Source of the DNA: Rhodospirillales bacterium
Lineage (GTDB): Bacteria > Pseudomonadota > Alphaproteobacteria > Kiloniellales > JACOMY01
DNA: 48,642 nucleotides
Direction of reading: 5' to 3'
Assembly (NCBI GenBank): GCA_014324045.1
Contig: JACOMY010000023.1
Location: 1-48,642, forward strand
The notes beneath the pieces are model-generated. The model did not search any database and was not told the DNA's origin. It worked only from the letters and a program-made list of their open reading frames with translations. The position numbers and the translations under genes are program-made. Below are positions 9,170-17,676 of the stretch, piece after piece (position 1 is the stretch's first letter; each line of letters opens with the position of its first letter).

Positions 9170-9658
9170 GTGAGCGATGACGCGCATCTCTATAGGCCCG
9201 GCGTGGGCATTCTGCTGCTGAATGCACGGCGCGAGGCCTTCGTTGCGCAGCGGATCGACAATCCGGGCCCAGCCTGGCAGATGCCGCAAGGCGGTCTAGA
9301 GCAGGGCGAATCGCCTGAGGTCGGTGCGCTCAGGGAGTTGGAGGAGGAAACCTCGATCGGCCCGGACAAGGTCGCGGTGCTGGCCGAGATGCCGACGTGG
9401 CAGCACTACGACCTGCCGACCGAACTGACAGGGCGCCTGTGGAAGGGCAAGTACCGTGGCCAGCGGCAGAAATGGTTCTGCGGCGTCTTCCTGGGCCAAG
9501 ATAGCGACGTCGATCTAGCCATCGGGTGCCCGGAATTTTCCTCCTGGAAGTGGGTGCCGGTACCCCAGATCGTGGACCTGATCGTGCCCTTCAAGCGCAA
9601 CCTCTACCGCGAGATCGTCCAGCACTTTCGCCCTTTCTGGGCGGAGCGGCCGCTCTAG
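9170..9658 (+). CDS. rppH: RNA pyrophosphohydrolase RppH (NUDIX)
   Basis: A 162-residue intact NUDIX hydrolase. RppH removes pyrophosphate from the 5' triphosphate end of mRNA and so triggers decay by RNase E. The N-terminal YRPGVGILLLNARREAFVAQ and WQMPQGGLEQGES are typical of the alphaproteobacterial RppH/IalA group. The NUDIX box runs GGLEQGESPEVGALRELEEE with the three catalytic glutamates. W-K-W near residue 135 and FKRNLYREIVQHF at the end fit the family. The GTG at 9170 is chosen over upstream codons because AGGAGG lies nine bases before it and the length matches the usual 160 residues. Confidence 0.92.
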   Translation: MSDDAHLYRPGVGILLLNARREAFVAQRIDNPGPAWQMPQGGLEQGESPEVGALRELEEETSIGPDKVAVLAEMPTWQHYDLPTELTGRLWKGKYRGQRQKWFCGVFLGQDSDVDLAIGCPEFSSWKWVPVPQIVDLIVPFKRNLYREIVQHFRPFWAERPL

Positions 9659-10022
9659 GGACGTCGCGTCGTCCTTGCTGCTTGAGGACCCATGTCTTGG
9701 TCGAGACTGCTCCGTCACTGTGGATATTAACCCCACTTGTGTCCATTAACACCACCGGATAGCAGGGCTCCAGCGGGCGGTTCTGCCACGCAGTGCCCTC
9801 GTCCGCGATCGCTTCGGCAAGCGCCTCGATAACCTCTCCCGTCTGGGCCAGGTTCACCGTCATGCTGCCAACCGTGCCATGTCCCTCTACGTCGATGGCA
9901 TAGCGATAACGCCCCAGCGGCGGCTGCGGGAGGCAGGGCTCGGCCAGTGCCGGCAAGGGCAGGAGGGCCGACGGCAGGGCTACCAGCAGGCTGCGGCGGG
10001 TAAGGCGCGGTGCTTGGGTCAT
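9591..10022 (-). pseudogene. Exported protein of unknown function, probably decayed
   Basis: The minus strand from the ATG at 10022 encodes a twin-arginine-like signal (LTRRSLLVALPSALLPLPAL) and then about 60 residues of mature sequence, including PPLGRYRYAIDVEGHGTVG and NRPLEPCYPVVLMDTSG. The original stop seems to have been lost by frameshift, because the frame runs 68 bases into the 3' end of rppH with a low-complexity tail. The ATG overlaps the rimO relic stop as ATGA, so the two were a coupled pair. It faintly resembles DUF6134-type secreted proteins, but I cannot confirm that. Confidence 0.4.
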
Positions 10023-10442
10023 ATCGCGATCACTTCCGCCTCCAGATCCTACTCGCCGGCGGCCAGGATCTTCCGTCATCGCCAGGTCGCCCGGCTGCAG
10101 ACGGCGAGTATCGGGCAGGCACACCTGGCCATCGATCTCCGGTACATCGGCAGCGGCCCGGCCGATGGTCTTCTCGGATCCTGCCTCGTCGATTGGTACC
10201 GGCAGCCTGCGGTCAGCGCATGGGCTTCAACACCGTGGAGTTAATGTGCTGGAAGGGAATGTCGTGGAAGCAGCGGGTGTTCACCAGCACAACCTGCGTC
10301 TCATTGTGGTTGCCGCCGATGACAGAGCCTTCCGAATCGAAGTTTGGTCGGAATGCGTTCGGATCGACCGGAGCCTTGGGGGGCAGCTGAGGTGGACGAT
10401 TCGAATGGTTGGTGGCTTGGCCAACGCGCGCGTCTCTTGCAT
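10019..10442 (-). pseudogene. rimO: Relic of ribosomal protein S12 methylthiotransferase RimO with large deletions
   Basis: RimO is a radical-SAM enzyme of about 440 residues that methylthiolates an Asp of ribosomal protein S12. Here only 424 bases remain. From the ATG at 10442: ALAKPPTIRIVHLSCP (normally GIVSLGCPKALVDSER), then, frame-changed, VIGGNHNETQVVLVNTRCF. The sequence then jumps straight to HDIPFQHINSTVLKPMR, the radical-SAM PLQHI block. It jumps again to RRLPVPIDEAG and AAADVPEIDGQVCLPD of the TRAM domain, ending AAGE-TAG-DLEAEVIAI-TGA. The CxxxCxxC iron-sulfur motif is deleted. Several junctions fall inside conserved motifs. Confidence 0.8.
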
Positions 10443-10517
10443 GGTGTTCGGTCTCGATTGCAAGCAGCCTCGACGCCGATATAGTTTGCTTCGGCGGAGC
10501 GGATAAGGAGGAAGCCC

Positions 10518-10940
10518 ATGACTCCTTTGCAGGACGCCATTGCAACTCGGCCTGTCCTCTTGGCGCTGCTGTCGATTTTTTCCTGCTTCGGTCGTGGGCA
10601 CTCCGCGCCGAAGAGGAGATTCTGGGCTACCCCTCGGTGGAGTTGTTACATGGACGGACGGTCGAGAGACGTTGGAACGGCAAGCCCTATCAGCAGTATT
10701 CCGGTCCGATAGGGCGCACCGCCTTTCGCTACCTGGGTGTGCCGACGGAATGGGGCAGTTGGCACCTTGGCAAAACCGGTCTCTACTGTTCGCGCTGGCA
10801 GTGCGGCGGAGAGAGTTGCTATCGGGTGTTCAAGGACGGCGAGATTTACGATTGGGAGTCAGCCAACGGCAGCAAGCGGCAACCCCCTTACGATGCTGGC
10901 CTTCGCGATGCTGGATGGCAATCGCGTGGATGCCGGCTAG
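10518..10940 (+). pseudogene. Small secreted protein, frameshifted
   Basis: The ATG at 10518 has AAGGAGG upstream and begins a signal-like peptide, RPVLLALLSIFSC. After a frame change the sequence reads ILGYPSVELLHGRTVERRWN, FRYLGVPTEWGSWHLGK, and a Cys-rich segment, YCSRWQCGGESCYRVFKDGE, then IYDWES. A last frame change ends at a TAG at 10938-10940. The Trp/Cys pattern recalls small periplasmic DUF995-like proteins, but the family is not certain. At least two frameshifts separate the pieces. It lies 26 bases before the DUF2125 gene. Confidence 0.5.
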
Positions 10941-10966
10941 CGTGCAGCGAAGGTCTGGAGAGTGCG

Positions 10967-12028
10967 ATGGCGGAGAAGACGCAGAGGCGCCGCCGCAGGC
11001 GTCGTTGGGGCCTGGTTGCCGGCGGGCTGTTGCTCTTGGTCGTGATTGCGGTCCCGGTCCTCTGGGCGGTGGTGCGTGTCCGGGTCGAGGCGGATATCCA
11101 TAACCTGCAAGAGCAAGCGGCGCACGACGGCGTCACCCTGGATCACAAGGGGCTTTCCTTCTCCGGCTTTCCCATGGAGATGGCGCTTACTATAACCCGC
11201 CCCTCTGCAGTTTGGTCGGATGGGGCCTGGCAAGGCCCCGAGGTCATTGGCGGCAGCACCTCCTTCGACAATCCAGCCTCGATTGCCTTCAATGTCTCCG
11301 GCCAGCATCGTGTGACTGCCGGCCCGGTGAAGGCAGTGATCTATACGCAGAACGCTGATGCGCTGGTCGAGGTCGGCGCCGTCGGTGCCAAGGCAGTGAA
11401 GGCGACTCTGCGCGGGATCGAGGTTGACCTCACCGATGGCTTGAACGAGGCACAGATTGAGCGCCTGGATCTCCATGCCAATCCCTTGCGGCCCCTCTCC
11501 GACGCAGCAATCGCGACCAGATTTGCACTGGACCTGCAGACGCTGCGCCTACCGGCTGGTCTGACGGCACAGTTGCCGGGGCTCGACCGCGAGGTGCAGT
11601 CGGTGAAGGTCCGCGGACAGTTGAGCGGGCCGCTTGGACTGGGGCCTGCGCCTCAGGTTCTTGCAAACTGGCGCGATGGGGGTGGCAACCTTCGGATTGA
11701 GACCCTGGCCCTGACCTGGAGCGCGCTGCAGCTTGAGGCGACAGGCCGAGTGAGCCTGGACAAGGCTTTGCGGCCCGTCGGTGCACTGCAGTTGCAGATT
11801 GCCGGGCTGCCCACGTTTCTGCAAGCCCTGCGCAAGCAGGGACAGACCGATAGGTCTGTTCTGTCGAGCTATGCCGCTGCCGTGCAGGGGTTGGCGAGAC
11901 CGCGCAGCGGTAAGGAAGGCAAGTGGGTCTCTGTGCCTCTGCTGCTGCGCGATGGGCGTGCCTACCTGAAGCTATTCTTCCATGAAATTCCTCTGATGCG
12001 GCTACAGCCGGTCATCCGACAGGGCTAA
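10967..12028 (+). CDS. DUF2125 domain-containing membrane-anchored protein
   Basis: A 353-residue intact protein of the alphaproteobacterial DUF2125 family, function unknown. A basic N-terminus (RRRRRRRWG) precedes one membrane segment, GLLLLVVIAVPVLWAVVRV, near residues 20-40. The large rest should be periplasmic. HKGLSFSGFPMEMALTITRP near residue 65 is the family's conserved start of the domain, and many beta-strand-like repeats follow. The ATG at 10967 is chosen because translation then begins at the basic anchor; a weak GGAG lies nine bases upstream. The frame is open further upstream only because the preceding pseudogene shares it. Confidence 0.85.
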   Translation: MAEKTQRRRRRRRWGLVAGGLLLLVVIAVPVLWAVVRVRVEADIHNLQEQAAHDGVTLDHKGLSFSGFPMEMALTITRPSAVWSDGAWQGPEVIGGSTSFDNPASIAFNVSGQHRVTAGPVKAVIYTQNADALVEVGAVGAKAVKATLRGIEVDLTDGLNEAQIERLDLHANPLRPLSDAAIATRFALDLQTLRLPAGLTAQLPGLDREVQSVKVRGQLSGPLGLGPAPQVLANWRDGGGNLRIETLALTWSALQLEATGRVSLDKALRPVGALQLQIAGLPTFLQALRKQGQTDRSVLSSYAAAVQGLARPRSGKEGKWVSVPLLLRDGRAYLKLFFHEIPLMRLQPVIRQG

Positions 12029-12318
12029 GAGACGCCGTCGCGCCCCGATCTCGGTCGGGTCGCTATCCATGGGATCTGCGCTCGGCCGCGCCGCTCTTCG
12101 CGGTCTAAGAGACCTGCTAGTGTTTTGTCGATGGGAAGGAGATCTGCATTGTCGACGAACTGCGCTTCAGCGGGGCTGCGCAGATCAAGGGATGGCCGCA
12201 GCACAACGGTTTCTCCAGGATCATGCTCTTCGGCGATTGGCAACGCGGCTCGGTGACGGCAAGGAGCCCGGAGATACTCGTTCTAGCCGCCCGATGCCGC
12301 AGACTCGGCGGTGTTGTG
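12029..12318. other. Gap with an unassigned relic
   Basis: No intact gene. On the plus strand, bases 12117-12246 read FVDGKEICIVDELRFSGAAQ and FSRIMLFGDWQRGS without a start. This looks like decayed coding sequence of a small protein that I cannot assign. Otherwise nothing recognisable. Confidence 0.3.
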
Positions 12319-13491
12319 CTAACTTGCTTCCTCTTGGGCCCAACGGATCAGGCGACGCTGGAAGTCTTCGCCGGCGGCCAGTTGCGCCTTGCTGATGAAC
12401 TCGTCGGGCTTGTGCGCCTGGTCGATGGAGCCGGGGCCGCAGACCACGGTCGGGATGCCGGCGCCTTGAAAATGGCCGGCCTCGGTGGCGAAGGAAACGA
12501 CCGAGGCGGTGTTGATGCCGGATAGCTGACGCACCAGAGATTCGGCGGCGTTGTCCCGGTCTGGCAGCAAGGGAGGGACCGAGGAAGTTAACGCGATCTC
12601 GATGGAAGCTTCGGGCGCATGACGCTTGAGCCAAGGCTCCACGTCCTCGCGGGCGTAGCGGGTGAAGCGCTCGACGATGGCATCACCGTCGTCGCCCGGA
12701 TGCAATCGGTATTCCCAGGAGAAGCAGCAGTCCAAGGGCACGATGTTCTGCGCAGTTCCGCCCCGGATTGTGCCGATGTGGATGGTAGTCCAGGGCGGCA
12801 CGAACCGGCTATCCGGGATTGGATTAGCCTCGCGCTCGTGCACCATCTCCACCAGCTTTGCCGCCAGCAAGCTGGCGGCATGGATGGCATTGGCGCCCAA
12901 CTGCGGCATGGAGGAGTGTGCCTCACGACCGAGGATGTGCACGTCGTAGCGAGTAGTGGACTTGTGTGAGACCACCAAGCCCATTTCAGTCGGCTCGCCG
13001 ACGATACAGGCCCTGGCGCGGGGCAGCTGAGCGGCGATCCGCTCCACCATAGGAATGACGCCCATACAACCGATCTCTTCGTCGTAGGAGATCGCCAGGT
13101 GCAGCGGTACCCGGAGCGGCCGGGCCAGCATCTCCGGCAAGAGCGCCAAGGCGATTGCCAGAAAGGCCTTCATATCGCAGGTGCCGCGCCCGAAGTACTT
13201 GTCATCTCGGTCGGTCAGGGTGAAGGGGTTGCTGCTCCAGGGTTGATCTTCGACCGGCACCACGTCGCTGTGGCCGGAGAGTATGATGCCGCCCGGCCGC
13301 TCCGGCCCTACCGTCGCCAGCAGGTTTGCCTTGTCACCCGACTCGTTGAGGATGCGCATCGAGGCGATGCCGTAAGCGGCCAGATAGTCTTCGACGAAAG
13401 CGATGAGCGCGAGGTTCGAATCTTGCGACGTGGTATCGAACCCGACCAACCGAGTCAGCATCTCGCTTGCGCTGTAACGCGGAGCCGCCAT
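12319..13491 (-). CDS. argE: Acetylornithine deacetylase (ArgE, M20 family)
   Basis: A 390-residue zinc metallohydrolase that removes acetyl from N-acetylornithine in arginine synthesis. M20 motifs in order: GHSDVVPVEDQPW near residues 70-85 (metal His), FGRGTCDMKAFLA near 100 (bridging Asp), SYDEEIGCMG near 135 (catalytic Glu pair), GEPTEMGLVVSHKS near 165 and AHKPDEFI near the C-terminus (last metal His). The ATG at 13491 gives the normal length; a TTG nine codons upstream is in frame but less likely. The gene lies 51 bases downstream of trkH on the same strand. Desuccinylase relatives in the family cannot be excluded from sequence alone. Confidence 0.85.
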   Translation of the reverse strand: MAAPRYSASEMLTRLVGFDTTSQDSNLALIAFVEDYLAAYGIASMRILNESGDKANLLATVGPERPGGIILSGHSDVVPVEDQPWSSNPFTLTDRDDKYFGRGTCDMKAFLAIALALLPEMLARPLRVPLHLAISYDEEIGCMGVIPMVERIAAQLPRARACIVGEPTEMGLVVSHKSTTRYDVHILGREAHSSMPQLGANAIHAASLLAAKLVEMVHEREANPIPDSRFVPPWTTIHIGTIRGGTAQNIVPLDCCFSWEYRLHPGDDGDAIVERFTRYAREDVEPWLKRHAPEASIEIALTSSVPPLLPDRDNAAESLVRQLSGINTASVVSFATEAGHFQGAGIPTVVCGPGSIDQAHKPDEFISKAQLAAGEDFQRRLIRWAQEEAS

Positions 13492-13542
13492 GGAGAAGTC
13501 CCTATTCCTTGGAGCCAAGCGGTGACCCTAGACCAAAGACCG

Positions 13543-14991
13543 TCAACTGCGCCAGAAGCGAAGCGTAAAGACTACCAAAACGACTAGGATCTCCAGGCGC
13601 CCGACGAACATGCCGACGATCATGATCAGCTTGCCGCCGTCGGTCAGCGCCGAATAGTCGCCCCGCGCGAAGGCGGGGTCCAAGAGTGCAGGGCCGACGT
13701 TGGCCAACGCACTGGCCGTCACCGACAAGGCGTTCTCCAGGCTCAAGCCGCTGAGGCCGAACAGCAGGGTCAGCGCCATATAGGCGAAGGTAAAGAGGAC
13801 AAAGTAGGAAAGTACGGCGTTGCTAACGTCCTCCGGGATCTCGCGATGACCCAGGCGGGGTACGAAGACGCCGTGCGGACGAGTCAGCCGACGCAGCTGA
13901 ACCAGTGCCATGGTCGCGAAGATCTGTACCCGGAAGAGCTTTACGCCGGACGAGGTCGATCCTGCAGCCCCGCCGATCAGCATGAGGAAGAGAAGGACGG
14001 CCCCCGGCAAGGCGCCCCAGGCGTGGATCTCGGTGATCCGATAGCCAGTGCCGGTCATCATGGAGGCGACGGTGAAGAGCGAACTCCAGAGCGTTTCCGG
14101 CGTGCCCTCTTCCAGTTCCAGCCAACGCCAGAGAGCGATCATGACGGTCGCGCCGATGAGGAAGCCGAACAGCAGACGGACCTGACTATCGCGGTAGAGC
14201 GTCTTTACATGCCCGCGGGTTGCCTGCAGGAGTGCGAAGAAAGGCAACGCGCCGCACAGCATCAGAACGATCAGAACTGCCTCGACGGCCCAGTTCTCGT
14301 AGTGCGCGATGGAGGTTTCGTGGGTAGGGATACCGGTGGTCGAGATCGCCGACATGGCGTGAATGACAGCATCGAGAATCGGCATACCGGTTATCGCCAG
14401 TGCAGCCGCACCGAACAGCGTTATCAGAATGTAGAGTCCGGCAATGCCGAGGCTGAGTTCTGCAGCGCGCGGCGATGCTTGACCCTGCGCTGCAGCCTCC
14501 AGACGGAAGAACTGCATTCCGCTGACCTGCAGCACCGGCAAGAGGATCAAGGCCAGAAGCACCACGGAGATACCGCCGATCCAGGCCAAGAGCCCGCGCC
14601 AAAGCAAGATGCCGGCCGGCAGTTCGCTCAGGTCCTCCATCACGCTGGCACCGGTGGTGGTGATGCCGGAGACCGATTCGAACAGGGCCTCGATGGTGCC
14701 GAGATCGTTTTCAGCCAGGTAGAAGGGGAGCGCCCCGAACAGTGCCAGGGCCAACCACGCCAAGTTGGCGACTAGAAAGCCTTGGCCCAGGCTGGTCGTT
14801 CGGCCCCCTGGCCTCAGGCTGCAGAGCACCAAGGCGCCGCCGATAAAAAGGGTCACGGCGGCGGAGCTGACGAATGCCTGCCAGTCGGAATTGTCGAATG
14901 CGAGATTCAGTCCAGCCGGAACCAGCATAGCCACCGCTAGAATGGAAAGTAGGACCCCAGTTGCCTCCAGCGCTGGCCGCACAAATGTCAT
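13543..14991 (-). CDS. trkH: TrkH-family potassium uptake protein
   Basis: A 482-residue intact inner-membrane potassium channel/transporter subunit. All four selectivity-filter loops of the pseudo-tetrameric pore are visible: SGITTTGASV, SAISTTGIPT, ASMMTGTGYR and SALANVGPAL. About ten hydrophobic helices surround them. TrkH works with the cytosolic gating protein TrkA, which is not in this window. The ATG at 14991 begins MTFVRPALEATGVLL, directly before the first helix. The C-terminal VGRLEILVVLVVFTLRFW is typical of the family. It precedes argE on the same strand with a 51-base spacer and may be co-transcribed with it. Confidence 0.92.
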   Translation of the reverse strand: MTFVRPALEATGVLLSILAVAMLVPAGLNLAFDNSDWQAFVSSAAVTLFIGGALVLCSLRPGGRTTSLGQGFLVANLAWLALALFGALPFYLAENDLGTIEALFESVSGITTTGASVMEDLSELPAGILLWRGLLAWIGGISVVLLALILLPVLQVSGMQFFRLEAAAQGQASPRAAELSLGIAGLYILITLFGAAALAITGMPILDAVIHAMSAISTTGIPTHETSIAHYENWAVEAVLIVLMLCGALPFFALLQATRGHVKTLYRDSQVRLLFGFLIGATVMIALWRWLELEEGTPETLWSSLFTVASMMTGTGYRITEIHAWGALPGAVLLFLMLIGGAAGSTSSGVKLFRVQIFATMALVQLRRLTRPHGVFVPRLGHREIPEDVSNAVLSYFVLFTFAYMALTLLFGLSGLSLENALSVTASALANVGPALLDPAFARGDYSALTDGGKLIMIVGMFVGRLEILVVLVVFTLRFWRS

Positions 14992-15098
14992 GCCAGATGC
15001 GGTCCGAACGACCGCAGGCTAGGGCAAATCCCGGCAGGCGGGGTGACCTGCGGCCGGGTTGCGCGTGTAGAAGCTTCAGCGATTCGCATCGGCGCAGT

Positions 15099-15695
15099 CT
15101 AGGTGAAGTCCTGGCTGCGGTCGCCTTGACCGACCAGTGTCAAGAACTCGCGCCGGGTCGTCGCATTGCTCTTGAACAGGCCCAGCATCCGGCTTGTCAC
15201 CATGGTGACGCCGGTCTTGTGTACGCCGCGGGTGGTCATGCATTGATGCGTCGCACAGACCACGACACCAACCCCCTTGGGATCCAGAATAGAGTCGATG
15301 GAGGCGGCGATCTGCGCAGTCATCTTTTCCTGGATCTGCAGGCGACGGGCATAGGCGTCGACGACGCGGGCCAGCTTGCTGATTCCCACGACGCGCTTTC
15401 TTGGCAGGTAGCCCACGTGCACCTCGCCGATGATCGGCAGCATGTGGTGCTCGCAGTGCGATTCGAAACGGATGTTGCGCAGCAGAACCATCTCGTCATA
15501 GCCCTCAATCTCTTCGAAGGTGCGCTTGAGCAGGGCATCGGGGTCGATGGCATAGCCGGCAAAGTGCTCGTCGTAAGAACGGATCACGCGGTCAGGGGTC
15601 CCCTGCAAGCCCTCGCGCCGAGGGTCGTCGCCAGCATAGCGGATCAGCGTCTCGACGGCAGCCAGGGCTTCCTGGCGCGTGGGGCGGTCTGACAC
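15099..15695 (-). CDS. folE: GTP cyclohydrolase I
   Basis: A 198-residue enzyme converting GTP to 7,8-dihydroneopterin triphosphate, the first step of folate synthesis. Key motifs are [20 protein letters not shown] near residues 80-100 (zinc Cys and His), [17 protein letters not shown], and the second zinc Cys in [18 protein letters not shown]-binding and pocket residues appear intact. The start is GTG at 15695, giving [23 protein letters not shown] lies about 13 bases upstream, rather far. No neighbouring folate gene is present. Confidence 0.93.
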   Translation of the reverse strand: MSDRPTRQEALAAVETLIRYAGDDPRREGLQGTPDRVIRSYDEHFAGYAIDPDALLKRTFEEIEGYDEMVLLRNIRFESHCEHHMLPIIGEVHVGYLPRKRVVGISKLARVVDAYARRLQIQEKMTAQIAASIDSILDPKGVGVVVCATHQCMTTRGVHKTGVTMVTSRMLGLFKSNATTRREFLTLVGQGDRSQDFT

Positions 15696-16002
15696 AGTCT
15701 TGTCGCTTTCCTCTCAGGATCTTGTAGCTGTCGACCATGATGCCGGACGGCGTTTGCAGCAGTGCTTCGAATGCGGTTGCCTTCCTGGAGCCTCTTCTGA
15801 GAGAGCTTCCGACCGCGGTGCGTCGAGCGCAAGGACTTTACTTGGTCTCCCTGCATCGAGTTCGCCATGGGCGTGTGCGCCGGGGCAGAATGCGGCCGCA
15901 AAAAGAGCACGATTGCCGCTTAATCTCCGATAGCAAAAGTCGACGCGTTCTTGAGAACGCGACGTCCTAGCTGAAGATCTCTTGAGAGAGACGTGTAAAA
16001 CC
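15696..16002. other. Intergenic gap upstream of folE
   Basis: No gene could be supported. On the minus strand, bases 15715-15780 read ATAFEALLQTPSGIMVDSYK without a start; this may be a remnant of a small protein. Nothing else recognisable. Confidence 0.3.
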
Positions 16003-16836
16003 TTACTGGATGATAATCACCGCACGACGGTTGGCCTGCGCACGCACACCATCCGGGGTCGGGACTGCCAGATCGCTCTCACCGCGACCGGCAACCGATA
16101 TGTTCTTTTTCTGAACACCACGTGCCATCAGGCTCTCCTTGATGGCATTGGCCCGACGCAGCGACAGGCCCAGGTTGTACTGAGCCGAACCCGAGGTATC
16201 GGTGTAGCCGGTGACAGCGTACTCGCTGAGGCCCACCTTCGAGGCTGCGGTGATGGCGTCATCGACGGCGACGTTACCGCCAGCGGTCACAACATCGCTA
16301 TCCCAGGCGAAGTAGACGGTGTAGAGCGATGGGCTGGATGGACTGGCGGCTGGAGCACCTAAAAGCGCGTCCAGCTCGGTCATCGTAGCATAGAAGCCAT
16401 CGCGACAAGCGGCAATGTGTTCGGTCTGCCAACCCTCTTCCTGCTGCTCAATCCAGCAGTCATAGCGACCCTGGGCGTGGGCAGCGGTGGCCGGGTAAAG
16501 CTCGCGGGCGCCCAGATCGAAAACACCCTCAAGACGCCCTCGCGCCACGACGAGTTCTTCGCGTGCCTCGGGGTCCGCGATGTCCCAATCGAAGACCAGT
16601 TCCGGCAGAACCTCTTCGGCCTGGGCTGCGAGCAGACCCTTGTGAGCGAAATAGGAAGCGTCGATCCAGTCGTACATTTTGTCGGATTCGAAAGCGACGA
16701 TCTGACGATACTCTTCGGTCAATGCCTGGGTAAACGGACGACCGACGGGCTGAACAGTTCGTATATCTTCTATGTCGTAAGCACAGCCTCCCAACAAGGC
16801 GAGCGTTACGACCGCTCCGACAATCTTGCGGGCCAT
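16003..16836 (-). CDS. OmpA-family lipoprotein
   Basis: A 277-residue lipoprotein with an N-terminal signal and lipobox (LALLGGC; lipidated Cys18), a helical middle region rich in Trp, Glu and Ala, and a C-terminal OmpA peptidoglycan-binding domain from about residue 170. The domain shows YTVYFAWDSDVVTAGG, the TGYTDTSGSAQYNLGLSLRR loop and GVRAQANRRAVIIIQ, with the Asp and Arg that hold diaminopimelate. It probably ties the outer membrane to the cell wall. The ATG at 16836 has AGGAG seven bases upstream; an earlier ATG in frame adds a non-signal extension and is less likely. Unlike Pal (about 170 residues), it has an extra middle domain. Confidence 0.85.
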   Translation of the reverse strand: MARKIVGAVVTLALLGGCAYDIEDIRTVQPVGRPFTQALTEEYRQIVAFESDKMYDWIDASYFAHKGLLAAQAEEVLPELVFDWDIADPEAREELVVARGRLEGVFDLGARELYPATAAHAQGRYDCWIEQQEEGWQTEHIAACRDGFYATMTELDALLGAPAASPSSPSLYTVYFAWDSDVVTAGGNVAVDDAITAASKVGLSEYAVTGYTDTSGSAQYNLGLSLRRANAIKESLMARGVQKKNISVAGRGESDLAVPTPDGVRAQANRRAVIIIQ

Positions 16837-17546
16837 TAGATTTCTCCTTCGCCTCTCTGTCCTTCGGACAGGTTCGATTACCATCGGCAAACAGTTATAC
16901 AGTTATAAGGTCTTACACCCTCACCTGAGGATAAAAACCCCATCTTCCTGCCTCGAAAACGTTCGACTTAAGCACCTAGAAAGGCCGACCGGTCTGTCAA
17001 ACGCCAGAACAAGCGCCAAAGCTCAAGGGCACTGTGTCACACCCACTTGCGCCTGTTCTGTTTCTGCCATAGGCCTGCCAATCTGTCAGGTAAAAATGCC
17101 TCATTCTCATATGGAATAACAAAAAACCTTTCATTTACCCGGAATTCTACGATCCGGCTACCCATTTGAGGGAGGGCAGATGGCGTCCTTGCCGCGCCGG
17201 CTAGAGCCTCGATCTTGCGGCGCGGAGGTGGAAGGGAAGAGCGCGGGGAAAGACTGTGGGCCAGCCCACAATTGTGCGGACCAAGAGGTCGCGGTGCTGC
17301 TTTCCGCAGTCTTGCAACCGGCCAGCAGATCCGGGGCTGCCGCCGAGAGCAAAGCGGCCTTGTCGCCGCCGAGAACACGGCGGGGCGAGGTGTCACTACG
17401 CTGGAAGAGGGAGCGCTGGGATAAAGGGGCTGTTGGCTGATGGCTGTCCTTCCTTCTCTGCGCCGGGGCTGGGAGACAGCGCGGTTCGGCGGGGCTTGCA
17501 GCGTCCCGACATCCGGGTTTATATCATCGCTCAGCTTTCGGGGCAG
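16837..17546. other. 710-base intergenic region
   Basis: No convincing coding sequence. Bases 16891-16907 are two tandem copies of ACAGTTAT. Read on the minus strand they give two TATAAC -10-like boxes upstream of the OmpA-like gene. Bases 17100-17150 are AT-rich. The part at 17160-17540 is GC-rich with no recognised RNA fold. It ends at tRNA-Gly. Confidence 0.4.
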
Positions 17547-17620
17547 GCGGGTGTAGCTCAATGGCAGAGCAGAAGCTTCCCAAGCTTACGACGGGGGTTC
17601 GATTCCCCTCACCCGCTCCA
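17547..17620 (+). tRNA. tRNA-Gly (anticodon CCC)
   Basis: A 74-base gene with encoded CCA. The acceptor stem GCGGGTG pairs perfectly with CACCCGC. The D stem is GCTC/GAGC, the anticodon loop TTCCCAA gives CCC, and the T loop is TTCGATT on a GGGGG/CCCCT stem. The anticodon stem GAAGC/GCTTA has one outer G-A mismatch. It would read GGG codons. It stands alone, convergent with cobW. Confidence 0.95.
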
Positions 17621-17676
17621 GGCCCGGACAGAAGGAACGTCTTACGTCACTAGAGTTGCGCCATCGCCAGTTTGGC

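Noticed and set aside
15018-15060. Possible terminator hairpin after folE (CCCGGC..AGG / CCTGC..GGCCGGG)
   Set aside because: The stem has a bulge and no T-run follows in either direction, so it is not supportable as a terminator.
17160-17540. Possible structured RNA upstream of tRNA-Gly
   Set aside because: No match to the conserved cores of RNase P RNA, tmRNA, SRP RNA or a cobalamin riboswitch could be found by eye.
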